Assembly: GCF_042852765.1 (NCBI RefSeq)
Contig: NZ_AP031414.1
Reading direction: 5' to 3' (one strand)
Length of the DNA: 64,000 bases
Origin: Schaedlerella glycyrrhizinilytica_A
Lineage (GTDB): Bacteria > Bacillota > Clostridia > Lachnospirales > Lachnospiraceae
The notes beneath the pieces are model-generated. The model had not been told where the DNA came from and did no database searches. It was given only the letters and a program-made list of their open reading frames with translations. A program made the position numbers and the translations under genes. This document shows positions 52,350-61,914 of the stretch, one piece after another (positions within the stretch are counted from its first letter, which is position 1; each line of letters opens with the position of its first letter).

Positions 52350-53946
52350 GATCCTCTCCTCCGTTAAGCCATGATTTTAACAACTGGGCAGAAATCTCAG
52401 GATTCTGATCCGCAAACTCGCGTACCTGTTTCTTCAATTCCATTCCTCGGTCGTTCCGAAGTTCCTGCATCTCTTTACTCAGTCTTTCAATATCCTCGTC
52501 GCTATCCGCATACAGATCCGGCATTACTTCCGTCTCTGCCGCAAGAAGTTCCTGTTCTTCCAACATTCTCTTCTTTTTGCGCCGTTTTGCAACGATCAGA
52601 ATGATAATGATCAATATCAGCAGTACAGCCGCTGCGATTCCCGCAAGAATCAGGAGGGTCTTCGTATCCATGGCATTCGCCTTTGCCGACGCCTCCTCTG
52701 TATTTGCCTTATAGAACGGTGCGCTTACCAGAGAGATCTTTCCCTCTCTGTCTTCCGCCGCGATTCCGGCTGCATTTCCTACCAGATCCCGGATCTGCTT
52801 CTCCGTCAATTCACCATATCCCTCTCCATTAATTGCAACCGCTACTGTCAGATCTGTAAGGACTCCCGGATCGATCTGCCCCTGTTCTTTGATCTGATTG
52901 ACCAGATAATCTTTGGAAACACTTTCGCTTTCAGAACTTGCGCTGCTGTTGCCGCCTCCGCCGGCAGCGTACTCGGTATTGTCCGCGTTGGTTTCGGTAC
53001 CAACCTCTCCACCTGCGGTTCCCTGCCCGTTCTTCGTGTTCTCCGTCATACTTTCTTCATGACTGACGATTCCGCTTTTATCATTCTGATCGATTTTTTC
53101 CGGTGTATTGTACGTTGTACTCTCCGTGATCAGCCGCTGCATATCGACCTTTGCTCTTGCGGAAATCCTTACGTTCTGATTACCGTAAACCGGTCCGAGC
53201 ACATCATGCACTTTTTCTTCGATCTGGTTTTCAATCACTGCCGCGATCTCTTCCGCGTCAGATCCGTTCATGCTTGACGACTCTTCGGAAACGGAAACGT
53301 CATTTCCATTTCCGTCAAATACCGCAACCTGATCCAGTTCCATTCCCGGCACACTTTTCGCGACCAGACGCTGGATCGCCGCCGCCTGATCTTCTGTCGG
53401 CGATCCGCCGTCTTTCATCGTCACGACTGCGGTCGCGCTGGAATCCTGCTTTGCCTCGTCATCCAAAGCATATTTACTCTCTTCACCTAACGCGATCGTT
53501 ACTTTCGCATCTTTGACATTCTCAAACAACCGGATCGTAGAACTGATCCGGTCCTGCAGTTCATATAATTTGTACGTCCGCTTGTCGGAATCCGTCGTCA
53601 TCATACCCGCGTTATTGATAAATGTATCGTATGTAAACCCGCTCTTTGGATACCCCTCCTGTACGAGCTGTGCTTTCGTCACATCCAGGACATCCTTTTT
53701 CACTAAGATCGTAGATTCTCCCTGATATTTAAAATCAATGCCGCTTTCCTGCAGCTTTCCAACGATCTGCTGTGCTTCTTCCGTTCCCAATCCGGAAAAC
53801 AATACCTCATACGGCTGGTTATTCAGAATAAATGCAACGGCGACCGCAGCGATCAACAGCAGCGCCGCTCCCGCTATGATCAGCTTTTTCGTCTTGTTGC
53901 TTAACTTTCCCACAAATTCTTTTATCTGTTCCAGTTTCTCTTTCAT
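52336..53946 (-). CDS. fliF: Flagellar MS-ring protein FliF
   Basis: 536 residues with an N-terminal TM (LIIAGAALLLIAAVAVAFIL), a YscJ/FliF ring-building domain (PYEVLFSGLGTEEAQQIVGKL and IALGEESKYAL region), a disordered loop rich in Asn/Gly/Ser near 310-350, a second TM (LLILAGIAAAVLLILIIIIL) and the FliG-binding C-terminus. It overlaps fliG by 14 bases. Confidence 0.96.
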   Translation of the reverse strand: MKEKLEQIKEFVGKLSNKTKKLIIAGAALLLIAAVAVAFILNNQPYEVLFSGLGTEEAQQIVGKLQESGIDFKYQGESTILVKKDVLDVTKAQLVQEGYPKSGFTYDTFINNAGMMTTDSDKRTYKLYELQDRISSTIRLFENVKDAKVTIALGEESKYALDDEAKQDSSATAVVTMKDGGSPTEDQAAAIQRLVAKSVPGMELDQVAVFDGNGNDVSVSEESSSMNGSDAEEIAAVIENQIEEKVHDVLGPVYGNQNVRISARAKVDMQRLITESTTYNTPEKIDQNDKSGIVSHEESMTENTKNGQGTAGGEVGTETNADNTEYAAGGGGNSSASSESESVSKDYLVNQIKEQGQIDPGVLTDLTVAVAINGEGYGELTEKQIRDLVGNAAGIAAEDREGKISLVSAPFYKANTEEASAKANAMDTKTLLILAGIAAAVLLILIIIILIVAKRRKKKRMLEEQELLAAETEVMPDLYADSDEDIERLSKEMQELRNDRGMELKKQVREFADQNPEISAQLLKSWLNGGEDHGEQ

Positions 53947-54010
53947 AAGCTCAAAAGTTTCCTTTTAACATTTTCTTAACATATTTTTTTACGTTTCATT
54001 ACGCAAGAAT

Positions 54011-54038
54011 ATCAGCCTTGTATTTTTTACAGGCTGAT
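54011..54038 (-). other. Hairpin across the fliE stop codon
   Basis: ATCAGCCT (54011-54018) pairs perfectly with AGGCTGAT (54031-54038) around a 12-base AT-rich loop holding the fliE stop. No T run follows on the minus strand. The fliE-fliF gap (80 bases) is among the larger ones in the operon, so this may tune the mRNA between the two genes. Confidence 0.4.
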
Positions 54039-54347
54039 ACGCATTAACTCATTATAAGATTCCATTGCTTTGTTCCGCAGCGACACCAACATGTCCACTG
54101 CGAGCTGTGCCTGTGAAGACGCCACCATCACAGAGTGTGCATCTTCCAGTTGTCCCGTAGCTAAAAGATACTGTTTATTTACCAGGTCATTTTCTGTACT
54201 TGTCACGTTGTCGATCGCTTCCCGGAAAACGCTTTTGAATGTTTCCGCGCCGCCCTTACCGCTGACTTGTCCGCCATTTGCCGAGATACTTTCGATGCCG
54301 CTCTCCATCGTTTTTACCTGGATTGGCTGTATAAATAATTCGTCCAT
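54027..54347 (-). CDS. fliE: Flagellar hook-basal body complex protein FliE
   Basis: 106 residues with FKSVFREAIDNVTSTENDLVNKQYLLATGQLEDAHSVM (partial) and AVDMLVSLRNKAMESYNELMRI, the FliE signature. It connects the MS ring to the rod. It follows flgB directly because flgC is missing from its usual slot. Confidence 0.93.
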   Translation of the reverse strand: MDELFIQPIQVKTMESGIESISANGGQVSGKGGAETFKSVFREAIDNVTSTENDLVNKQYLLATGQLEDAHSVMVASSQAQLAVDMLVSLRNKAMESYNELMRISL

Positions 54348-54358
54348 AGAGACCTCCC

Positions 54359-54733
54359 CTACTGTCCTTTGATCGCTGACCGGTATCTGACGATATCGCC
54401 GCTCAACGACTGTGTCAAATACTGATACTGCAGTGCTGTTCTTGTAAGTTCCGTATATTCCACATCGGCATTGACGCCGTTCCCATCTGCTCTCGTTGTG
54501 TGCGCGTCTTCCACAACATAGCTTTTTGAACTTTGGATCGCCTGACGTACATCCTCATTTTTCCCAGTCAATGCGGTTGCTTCCAGTTTTCTTCTGAATG
54601 TTTCTTCAAAATTAACGCGTTTCCTCCGGTATCCCGGTGTATCTACATTGGCAATGTTATTTGCCGTCACTTCCTGCTTCTTCCACAGATAGTCCATGGA
54701 TTTTTCCATCATTGAGATCGTATTGCCAAACAT
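54359..54733 (-). CDS. flgB: Flagellar basal-body rod protein FlgB
   Basis: 124 residues with the FlgB N-terminal KQEVTANNIANVDTPGYRRKRVNFEE and C-terminal ELTRTALQYQYLTQSLSGDIVRYRSAI. Proximal rod subunit. It lies 11 bases upstream of fliE and 57 bases after the transglycosylase gene. Confidence 0.94.
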   Translation of the reverse strand: MFGNTISMMEKSMDYLWKKQEVTANNIANVDTPGYRRKRVNFEETFRRKLEATALTGKNEDVRQAIQSSKSYVVEDAHTTRADGNGVNADVEYTELTRTALQYQYLTQSLSGDIVRYRSAIKGQ

Positions 54734-54789
54734 CCGGTCGCTCCCCTTTCCTTTTCATTGACCGATTTTTCTGCGAAGTCCTGCTTTTA

Positions 54790-55527
54790 TCAAACAAATG
54801 TGCCCGTAAAATCATCTGACGAGATCATCTGACGCTGGATCTGAACCTTAAAAAGTTCCGAAAGGAGCGTCAGCATCTCTCCCGATGTATCCGTAACCTG
54901 CTTTCCCTCTCCGCAGAGCGGACAGAGATTCACTCCTGTCTTCCCACTCACATTCCGTACGCTGCCGGATCCGCCGGTCAACAGATTCCCTGCATCACCC
55001 ATATATTCTTTCACTCTGCTGATATAGTTCTGTGTCTCCTGGAACGGCGGAACTCCACCGTACTTTTCCACATTACCGCTTCCCGCATTATATGCCGCAA
55101 GCGCCAGATCCACATTTCCATCATATCTGGCAAGCAGATCTGACAGATACTTTGCGCCGCCCATGATATTGCTGCGCGCATCAAACGGATCCGTCACGCC
55201 GAGACTTTGCGCCGTCGCCGGCATAAGCTGCATGACGCCCTGCGCCCCCGCTCCCGACTGTGCATAAGGGTCAAAATTCGATTCCATCTTTCCGACCGCT
55301 TTCAGCAAATCTGCCGGAACGCCGTGCGTCCGGGAAGCCTCTTCAAAAATTGCATCCAAATCTCCTGCGCTGATCCCGCTTTCCGCCATCTGCGTCTGTT
55401 GAAAAATGTGTGCAAATCCAGTCCCGGACAGGGACGGCATCGTCACATTCTGCACTGCGCCGCGATTGATCTGTTGTATGACATTTTCCATATATCTGTA
55501 CTGCATATTCTGCAGTATATAATCCAT
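54790..55527 (-). CDS. Lytic transglycosylase (SLT domain), probable rod-penetration enzyme
   Basis: 245 residues. An SLT domain covers about 57-175 with catalytic Glu in VGKMESNFDP, plus GAQGVMQLMPATAQSLGV and LALAAYNAGSGNV. No signal peptide is visible, so secretion through the flagellar system (as with FlgJ-like enzymes) or by another route is possible. A CPLC motif lies near the C-terminus. It is first in the motility operon, right before flgB, and probably opens peptidoglycan for the rod. The ATG at 55527 is preferred over GTG at 55530, with GGGAG upstream. Confidence 0.88.
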   Translation of the reverse strand: MDYILQNMQYRYMENVIQQINRGAVQNVTMPSLSGTGFAHIFQQTQMAESGISAGDLDAIFEEASRTHGVPADLLKAVGKMESNFDPYAQSGAGAQGVMQLMPATAQSLGVTDPFDARSNIMGGAKYLSDLLARYDGNVDLALAAYNAGSGNVEKYGGVPPFQETQNYISRVKEYMGDAGNLLTGGSGSVRNVSGKTGVNLCPLCGEGKQVTDTSGEMLTLLSELFKVQIQRQMISSDDFTGTFV

Positions 55528-55690
55528 CACAATCTCCCTCTCCGCTAAAATCCAGTCTTTATTTACATGATTCTACATATTTTTACAATATTTTTTCGCT
55601 GTTTTTTGTATTGATTTCACAGAAAAATTCTGCTTTTTCTACTTCTGCCGCTTTGTCAGCTTCTTTCTTTTGTTCATTTTGTCTAATTCC

Positions 55691-55723
55691 AAAAGAAAAA
55701 GCAGATACCATTTTGGTACCCGC
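55691..55723 (-). terminator. Terminator after the response-regulator gene
   Basis: On the minus strand GCGGGTACCA pairs with TGGTATCTGC (two G-U pairs) around a three-base loop and is followed by TTTTTCTTTT. It separates the GGDEF/receiver pair from the flagellar operon that starts downstream. A possible weak SigmaA promoter (TTGTAA, 17 bases, TAAATA) lies between here and 55527. Confidence 0.75.
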
Positions 55724-55735
55724 TCATTTTCCTAT

Positions 55736-56230
55736 TTAAAATACCTCGTCAAAGACCCGGTCGATCCGATTACGAAGTGACTGTAATTTCAACTGTAAAA
55801 TCCGGTTTTCCTGTTCCAGCTGTGCAATATAAAGCTGTCGTCTGATCTTCAATTTCATCAGTTCTTCGTGAATAGGTTTCTGAATAAAATCATCCCCACC
55901 ATTACCAAGTCCTTCGACTCTCAAATTCATGTCATCCATGTTAGCCAGAAAAATAACCGGGATCTGCCGCAGCCGCGGCGTACTCTTTAATGTTTTTAAC
56001 GCATCCATTCCATGCGTCTCCGGAATCAGTAAATCAAGCAAGATCAAATGCGGAATCTCCTTATCCTGCATATATCCCAATGCCTGTAAACCTGTTTCCG
56101 CAACCAAAACTTCATATTCTTCCCCAAGCATCTTTTTCACTGTTTTCTGCTCTTCCTCATTGTGATCCACGATCATAATCCGCTTCTTTCCAAATCCGTT
56201 TGTTTCACTTAAACCTGCCACCTTTCTCAT
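55736..56230 (-). CDS. Degenerate receiver-domain protein
   Basis: 164 residues: a receiver domain (about 16-138) plus a C-terminal coiled coil (IAQLEQENRILQLKLQSL). The phosphoacceptor D66 (LLDLLIPE) and K118 are kept, but the acidic pair is D22-H23 and the conserved Thr/Ser is A96 (FLANMDD). Mg2+ binding and phospho-signalling may therefore be impaired. It overlaps the stop of the large GGDEF/EAL gene by four bases (ATGA) and is coupled to it. Confidence 0.8.
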   Translation of the reverse strand: MRKVAGLSETNGFGKKRIMIVDHNEEEQKTVKKMLGEEYEVLVAETGLQALGYMQDKEIPHLILLDLLIPETHGMDALKTLKSTPRLRQIPVIFLANMDDMNLRVEGLGNGGDDFIQKPIHEELMKLKIRRQLYIAQLEQENRILQLKLQSLRNRIDRVFDEVF

Positions 56231-59200
56231 TCTCCTTTCTTAATGTCCCGATAATAACAATACCGGTCTTTTCCCAATCTTTTACTTTCATATAAAGCCT
56301 GATCGGCTTCCTCCAGACTCCTTTCATAAGAAAATCTGCTTTTAGAGACAAATGTAATCCCCACGCTACACCGAAGCGGAATCTCCGACGCACTGTGGAT
56401 CACGGCAAATAACTCGTTCATCCTGCGGTTGAGTATTTCACGCACCTCTACATTTTTGATGAACACAAGAAATTCGTCCCCGCCAAGCCGTCCGATCAGA
56501 TCTCCGTGACGGAATGTCATTTTCAAAACTCCGGTCAACGTTTTTAACGCCTCGTCTCCTTTTGCATGTCCATAGCGGTCATTGATCCCCTTAAAGTCAT
56601 CCAGATCCAAAATCACAAGCGCCCCTCCGTCCACCGTATTATCCCGAAGTATATACCGTTCTACTTCTCTTTCAAATGTAACTCGGTTATAAACCCCTGT
56701 CAACGGATCCAGATTTGCCGCTTTCTGAAGCACCAGCTCTTTTCTTTTCTCCGAATCGATATTTTTCAGATACAACAGCGCATATACCCGGTCCGTATAT
56801 CGTTCGCGGAAAATATGCATCGTCAGTTTCATCCATTGATACGCATCGTCCGCACATCTGCGGAAACACAACTTTTTCGTCAAAATTCCATTGGCATGTC
56901 TGGAACTACACATTTCTTCCTGTACAAATCTCTGGACGCTTTCCATATCTTCCGGATGCACCTCTTCCTCGGCTTTCCGCTCCAGCAGCGCTGCAAATTT
57001 TTCCTTGTTCTCCCTGCATTCCCCCATATAGCTCTTCCACAGTCCTCCGGCAGTCCGAAGTTCACCGCTATCCAGTTCTACCTCTGCGAACGCAACCGTT
57101 TCCGAAAGCATTGCATAGTAAAATACACTTTTCCATATATATTTTTCCCGGAAATTCCACTTATTCTCCTGAAGCGCCCTCTTTTCCTCTGCTTTTGATT
57201 CCGTCGAAAACTGCAGCAATTCCATCTCACTGACAAGACGATGATATCCGGTCAGGCAGACCTTATCTCCGATTTCTCCCATTCGGACACCAAGACATTG
57301 TACCACACACTCCCCTAATTCCGGATGCACCCATGTATATTCCAGTTGCGCCGGTCCTCCGGATGTCACGATCCGCTCCACAGACTTCGCCACATAAGAA
57401 CGATACTGCTCACCAATCCTGCTGTTCCAGTATTGGTACATTTCCTCCGGAATCTGTTCTTCGTTCACGCCCATGATCCGTTTCATCGTCCGGTCCCCAT
57501 ACATCTTTGCCGTCCGGTTCTTTCGGTTCAGGATGATTTTCCAAAGTCCAAGGTTCGTCGTTCCCAGCACTTCTTCACATGCGATCTCCGGCACCAGTTT
57601 TCCTGCCGCAGTGTCGTGCAGACGTTCTGTCAGGAAACAGGACATCGTATGAAGCTGCGCCGCATCGCCATGATGGCGTTTCGGATTATCTACCCCAAGG
57701 AATCCGATCACACGCTGCGCTTTTCGGATCGGCGCAACAACCAGCCGCCGGATCCCCTGTGTATGCAGGATTTCCCATTCTTCCAGTGCGCTCTTTTTTA
57801 TATGTTCCAAATTACGGATCACAACCGATTCCCCTTTTTGAAACGCTTCGACCCATCGCTGTATCGTGCTGCCCGGAACATTTTGAAGTTCGTCCTGCTG
57901 TGACGTCACGCCTTTCTCACACCACTCATGAGTATTGATCCAAAAATCGCCTGTCGCCGCCCGTTCAAATATATACGAACGATCTGCCTGATAAAACGCG
58001 CCGATCGACCGCAAAACTTTCCGGATCGCAAGTTCCGTATCCGGCTCTTCCACAAGCATTCTTGTACATTCCACAATATTCTGCTCAAAGTCCAGTTTTT
58101 CCTGAATACTTTTGCTGACATGTTCTTTTTCCGTCACATCGATCGCGATCTCCATATGTGCCATTTTTCCATTCCATGGGATCAATTTATCTTTCAGCAG
58201 AAAATGACGGTTCAAAAACGTATTCTCTTTTTCCCACACAAGAAAACGCTCTGCATTTAATTTGTGATTTTTGCAAGACTCACAGGGATCGTTTCTCCCC
58301 TGAAATACTTTATAGCACTTTCTCCCTTTATAATCGTGAACGCCTGTCAGAAGCTGCCCCGCCGTATTCATATAGTACAGCTCATAACTATCCTGATCGC
58401 AGACAAACACAATCTCGTCCATTTCTTCTATAATATTGCCCTGTTCACATGCCCGTTCCGGCATCTCCTGCGTTTTTTCTCCGCCGGAAAGTTGATACAG
58501 TCTTTTTCTGTATGCTTCCCATTGACTGTGTTCTTCACTGTCTCCCCTGATGTAATATCTGGCAAATGTTTCTGCTTCGTATGGTTTTGAAAACAAATAT
58601 CCCTGCAGCAGATCCGGGTGCAGCGTCCGCAGAACCGCCAGTTCCTCTTCGGTTTCCACGCCCTCACAGCAAACACGAAGCTGCTCACTATGAGACAGTT
58701 CGATCATATTGCTGATCAACCGGCAATTATACACACTGTGCTGTAATCTGCTGACAAAGCAACGATCGATCTTTACTTCGTTGATTTCCATGCTTTTCAA
58801 ATATCCCAAACTGGAATATCCGGTTCCGAAGTCATCAATTGCAATCTGGATTCCACATCTTCTCCACGAGTAAAAAATCTGATTGAAATATTGATATTCC
58901 TGAAGCTGCATACTCTCCGTCACTTCCAAGGTAAGACTTTCCCCCGAAAGTTCTGCTTTCTTCAACGCGTCCAACACTTTTTGTGTAATCATCTCATTCC
59001 TTAACTGGATGTAAGAAATATTGACGCTGATATGAAAATCCGGAACCCATTTCCGCCAACATTTGCACTGATGCAGGGCAGTCGCCAAAACCCAGTCTCC
59101 GACCGGGTCGATCAGTTCCGTCTGCTCCAAAAGCGGGATAAATTCTTCTGGGCTGATTCTTCCCCGGCTCGGCGATTCATATCGGAGAAGCGCTTCCGCT

Positions 59201-60204
59201 CCGCGCACATGGTAATCTGTCCCCGACACCTGCAACTGATAGCAAAGATGAAATCCAGCAAACCCATTCCGCACACTTTCTCTTAATTCTTCCTGCAAGT
59301 CAATCCGGTTCAAATTCTTCTCATAATCATCGGCTGAAAAAAACACAAGATTGTTCTTTCCTCTCTTCTTTGCCCGGTCAAGCGCATTTTCTGCATACTG
59401 ATATAATACACCGCTACCGTCTAGAATCTCTTCCCCATAAGGAACCGCTCCGGCAGACATCGTACAATACGGCAATACTTTTTCCTGGATCAGCAGATAC
59501 GTCGTCTGCACCATACCTTTTGTACGCCCCTCCATATTGATCGCGTACCGGTCGCCGTCCACCCGATAAATACTCAATGACAAATCGACCACTTCTTCCA
59601 TGATCTCTGTCACGATCTTCAAAATGTAATTTCCGTACCCTCTTCCTCGTTTGATATTGATATTTTTAAAATCATCGATCCCAAGAAGCATCAAGAAACC
59701 TTTTTTCTCACTTTGAAGTTCTTTCTCCAAATCGTCAAACAGACAGGTCATATTTAAAAGCCCGGTCAGCGTATCTACTTTCCGACTCATAACAGAATCC
59801 GAAATCCGCCCCAACATAAGTTCCGGTTTTCCCGTGTCACTGCACCGGCTCTTCCCCCGAAAACTGATCCATACTTTTTCTCCATGATTATTTAAAAGCC
59901 GACACTCAATATTACAAGAGACCATATCACCGCATTCTACCTGCCGCAACGTTCTCTTCACGGCATCAGCATCTCTGGCATACACACATCTCTCCAAATC
60001 CTGAATCTGATAAACATATTCTTCTCGTTTCGGCAGATTGTATTTCTCGTAGACCGGATTTGAAAAATGGAGATTTCCCGTCTGGAAGTCCCATAAAAAT
60101 AAATAGTCCTCCGTACTTTCACTTAGAAATTCTATCGTCTTCAGACATTGCTCAATCTCATTTCCTCGATGATCTATCATCTCATTCCTCTCTTCTCGCT
60201 TCAT
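56227..60204 (-). CDS. Multidomain c-di-GMP protein: PAS-GGDEF(degenerate)-EAL-PAS-GAF-PAS-PAS-GGDEF
   Basis: 1325 residues without transmembrane helices. PAS-like ~30-135. First GGDEF ~140-290 is degenerate (VDGDRY at 215-220). EAL ~305-565 has the catalytic set intact (E338 in EALLRY, N in SVNIS, LEVTES, DDFGTGYSSL, KIDRCFV, CEGVETEEE, QGYLFSKP). A sensor block follows, ~585-1150: a PAS with a Cys-rich CYKVFQGRNDPCESCKNH, a GAF (~710-860) and further PAS-like regions. The last domain is a canonical GGDEF (GGDEF at 1241-1245) with an RHGD inhibitory site five residues before it. The protein could both make and degrade c-di-GMP. Residue ranges are approximate. It is followed by a coupled receiver protein and adjoins the flagellar operon. 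Confidence 0.85.
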   Translation of the reverse strand: MKREERNEMIDHRGNEIEQCLKTIEFLSESTEDYLFLWDFQTGNLHFSNPVYEKYNLPKREEYVYQIQDLERCVYARDADAVKRTLRQVECGDMVSCNIECRLLNNHGEKVWISFRGKSRCSDTGKPELMLGRISDSVMSRKVDTLTGLLNMTCLFDDLEKELQSEKKGFLMLLGIDDFKNINIKRGRGYGNYILKIVTEIMEEVVDLSLSIYRVDGDRYAINMEGRTKGMVQTTYLLIQEKVLPYCTMSAGAVPYGEEILDGSGVLYQYAENALDRAKKRGKNNLVFFSADDYEKNLNRIDLQEELRESVRNGFAGFHLCYQLQVSGTDYHVRGAEALLRYESPSRGRISPEEFIPLLEQTELIDPVGDWVLATALHQCKCWRKWVPDFHISVNISYIQLRNEMITQKVLDALKKAELSGESLTLEVTESMQLQEYQYFNQIFYSWRRCGIQIAIDDFGTGYSSLGYLKSMEINEVKIDRCFVSRLQHSVYNCRLISNMIELSHSEQLRVCCEGVETEEELAVLRTLHPDLLQGYLFSKPYEAETFARYYIRGDSEEHSQWEAYRKRLYQLSGGEKTQEMPERACEQGNIIEEMDEIVFVCDQDSYELYYMNTAGQLLTGVHDYKGRKCYKVFQGRNDPCESCKNHKLNAERFLVWEKENTFLNRHFLLKDKLIPWNGKMAHMEIAIDVTEKEHVSKSIQEKLDFEQNIVECTRMLVEEPDTELAIRKVLRSIGAFYQADRSYIFERAATGDFWINTHEWCEKGVTSQQDELQNVPGSTIQRWVEAFQKGESVVIRNLEHIKKSALEEWEILHTQGIRRLVVAPIRKAQRVIGFLGVDNPKRHHGDAAQLHTMSCFLTERLHDTAAGKLVPEIACEEVLGTTNLGLWKIILNRKNRTAKMYGDRTMKRIMGVNEEQIPEEMYQYWNSRIGEQYRSYVAKSVERIVTSGGPAQLEYTWVHPELGECVVQCLGVRMGEIGDKVCLTGYHRLVSEMELLQFSTESKAEEKRALQENKWNFREKYIWKSVFYYAMLSETVAFAEVELDSGELRTAGGLWKSYMGECRENKEKFAALLERKAEEEVHPEDMESVQRFVQEEMCSSRHANGILTKKLCFRRCADDAYQWMKLTMHIFRERYTDRVYALLYLKNIDSEKRKELVLQKAANLDPLTGVYNRVTFEREVERYILRDNTVDGGALVILDLDDFKGINDRYGHAKGDEALKTLTGVLKMTFRHGDLIGRLGGDEFLVFIKNVEVREILNRRMNELFAVIHSASEIPLRCSVGITFVSKSRFSYERSLEEADQALYESKRLGKDRYCYYRDIKKGE

Positions 60205-60291
60205 TTGTATCCTCCACCCGCTTCTTCCTCAAGCTCAATTGTTGTATTTATGATAGCACAACCAACAGCCAGATGCCACCCAACTTTAAAT

Positions 60292-60326
60292 AAAAAAAGC
60301 GGAAAAACGGAACTCCGTTCCACTTT
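60292..60326 (-). terminator. Second terminator downstream of the left flagellin
   Basis: On the minus strand AAAGTGGAA pairs with TTCCGCTTT around an inner CGGAGTTCCG, followed by TTTTTTT. Together with 60393-60429 it insulates the GGDEF/EAL gene from flagellin transcription. Confidence 0.75.
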
Positions 60327-60392
60327 CCACCTGTAAAAAGAATCACCCTTTCGGACAGTGTTTTCTTCGTGTCAACTCTTTTATAAAAATTC

Positions 60393-60429
60393 AAAAAAAG
60401 ACTTCCGGGAAATCCCCGAAAGCCTTTTT
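60393..60429 (-). terminator. Terminator of the left flagellin gene
   Basis: On the minus strand AAGGCTTTCGGGG and CCCGGAAGTCTT pair with two wobble pairs around a short loop, followed by TTTTTGAATTTT. It lies 25 bases past the flagellin stop. Confidence 0.8.
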
Positions 60430-60453
60430 GATAAAATAGGGTGTGTGTATGTA

Positions 60454-61914
60454 TTACTGTAATAACTGAAGAACTCCCTGCGGAAGCTGATTTGCCTGTG
60501 CAAGCATTGCCTGAGAAGACTGAACAAGAATGTTGTTCTTTGTATAAGCCATCATCTCATTTGCCATGTCTACGTCACGGATCCGGCTTTCAGCAGCGGT
60601 CATGTTCTCAGCTGTTACACTCAGGTTGTTGATCGTGTGCTCCAGACGGTTCTGGATCGCACCAAGATCACCACGAGTAGAAGATACCGAGTTGATCGCA
60701 GACTTGATCTTGTCAACTGCTGCTTTCGCTCCTGCCTGTGTGCTGATGTCGATATCAGCGATGCCAAGCGCTACGGTGTGCATATCCCCAACGGAAACAG
60801 TCATCTGGTTGAAATCTTCAGAAGTATCACCAATCTGAAGTGTCAGACCTGCGCCATTCTTTGTTGCAGAGAATACGATGTCGTTGGCATTATATTCCGC
60901 TTTGATACCTGCGCTTTCTAATGCTTTATTTAAGTTTGACAGTGTAGCTTTTTTGTCCGCTCCAACGATAACGCCAACAGCTCCCTCTGAGATTTTCGCA
61001 TTGGCATCTGTTACAAATTCATATGTTTTTCCGTTCAACGTGAATTTATCACCGGCTTTAATGTCTACATTTGCACCAGTGGTCTGAACCTTAGCATTTA
61101 CTCCGTCTGCACGTCCACCTTCGTTAACGTTGCCATTTGCCGCTGTTGTTTTCACATCTGTGATAGCAGCTCCGCCTTCGCCGGTCACCTTAGATGTAAA
61201 TTCTACCTTATCCTGATTTAATTTGATATCAAATACAGAAGACAACTCAGAGTCTTTGATTGCATTGTAAATATTTTCTGAAACAGTGTTCTTGTTTGTA
61301 TTATTAGTATACTTAACTTCTAAAGAATGAATTGATCCCTCAGCATCTTTATATTCGATAGTTAATGTTTCTTCCTTTGTATCAGCACCTGCAGTAGCTA
61401 CAATTTCAGAAGTTGCACCTGTTGCCGCAACTTCTTTAGCAGCAGTACTTCCTGCCATTGATACATTGCTAAGATCCAATTTGGATGCAGACAGAGAACC
61501 GTCTAACAGGTTGATTCCGTTGAAGTTGGTAGAATCTGCGATACGGTCGATCTCATCTTTCAAGGAAGCGATCTCTTTCTGCAGGTTTGCACGATCAACT
61601 TCGTTGTCATATGTTCCGTTGGCGGACTGGTCAGCAAGTTCTACCATACGGTTCAGCATGGAGTGAACTTCTGTCAAAGCTCCCTCTGCTGTCTGTACAA
61701 GAGATACACCATCCTGTGCGTTCTTCTGTGCTGTGTTCAGACCTGTGATCTGTGCACGCATTTTCTCAGAAATAGCCAGTCCTGCGGCGTCATCTCCGGC
61801 ACGGTTGATTCTGTAACCAGAAGATAATTTCTCTAAATTTTTTGCTACTGCATTGTTGTTTCCTGTTAAGTTTCTGTAAGAGTTCAATGCTGCGATATTG
61901 TGCTGAATTCTCAT
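60454..61914 (-). CDS. Flagellin A (left, probably expressed in this orientation)
   Basis: A 486-residue flagellin. The conserved N-terminal D0/D1 starts MRIQHNIAALNSYRNL, with SSGYRINRAGDDAAGLAISEKM. The conserved C-terminus is ENMTAAESRIRDVDMANEMMAYTKNN and ends VLQLLQ. Between residues ~145 and 400 lies a long variable domain that differs from the opposite flagellin. It is preceded by a 135-base leader identical to that of the right flagellin, and beyond it by the only sigma-28-like promoter of the inversion segment (62075-62100). Ribosome binding site AAGGAGG. Confidence 0.96.
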   Translation of the reverse strand: MRIQHNIAALNSYRNLTGNNNAVAKNLEKLSSGYRINRAGDDAAGLAISEKMRAQITGLNTAQKNAQDGVSLVQTAEGALTEVHSMLNRMVELADQSANGTYDNEVDRANLQKEIASLKDEIDRIADSTNFNGINLLDGSLSASKLDLSNVSMAGSTAAKEVAATGATSEIVATAGADTKEETLTIEYKDAEGSIHSLEVKYTNNTNKNTVSENIYNAIKDSELSSVFDIKLNQDKVEFTSKVTGEGGAAITDVKTTAANGNVNEGGRADGVNAKVQTTGANVDIKAGDKFTLNGKTYEFVTDANAKISEGAVGVIVGADKKATLSNLNKALESAGIKAEYNANDIVFSATKNGAGLTLQIGDTSEDFNQMTVSVGDMHTVALGIADIDISTQAGAKAAVDKIKSAINSVSSTRGDLGAIQNRLEHTINNLSVTAENMTAAESRIRDVDMANEMMAYTKNNILVQSSQAMLAQANQLPQGVLQLLQ

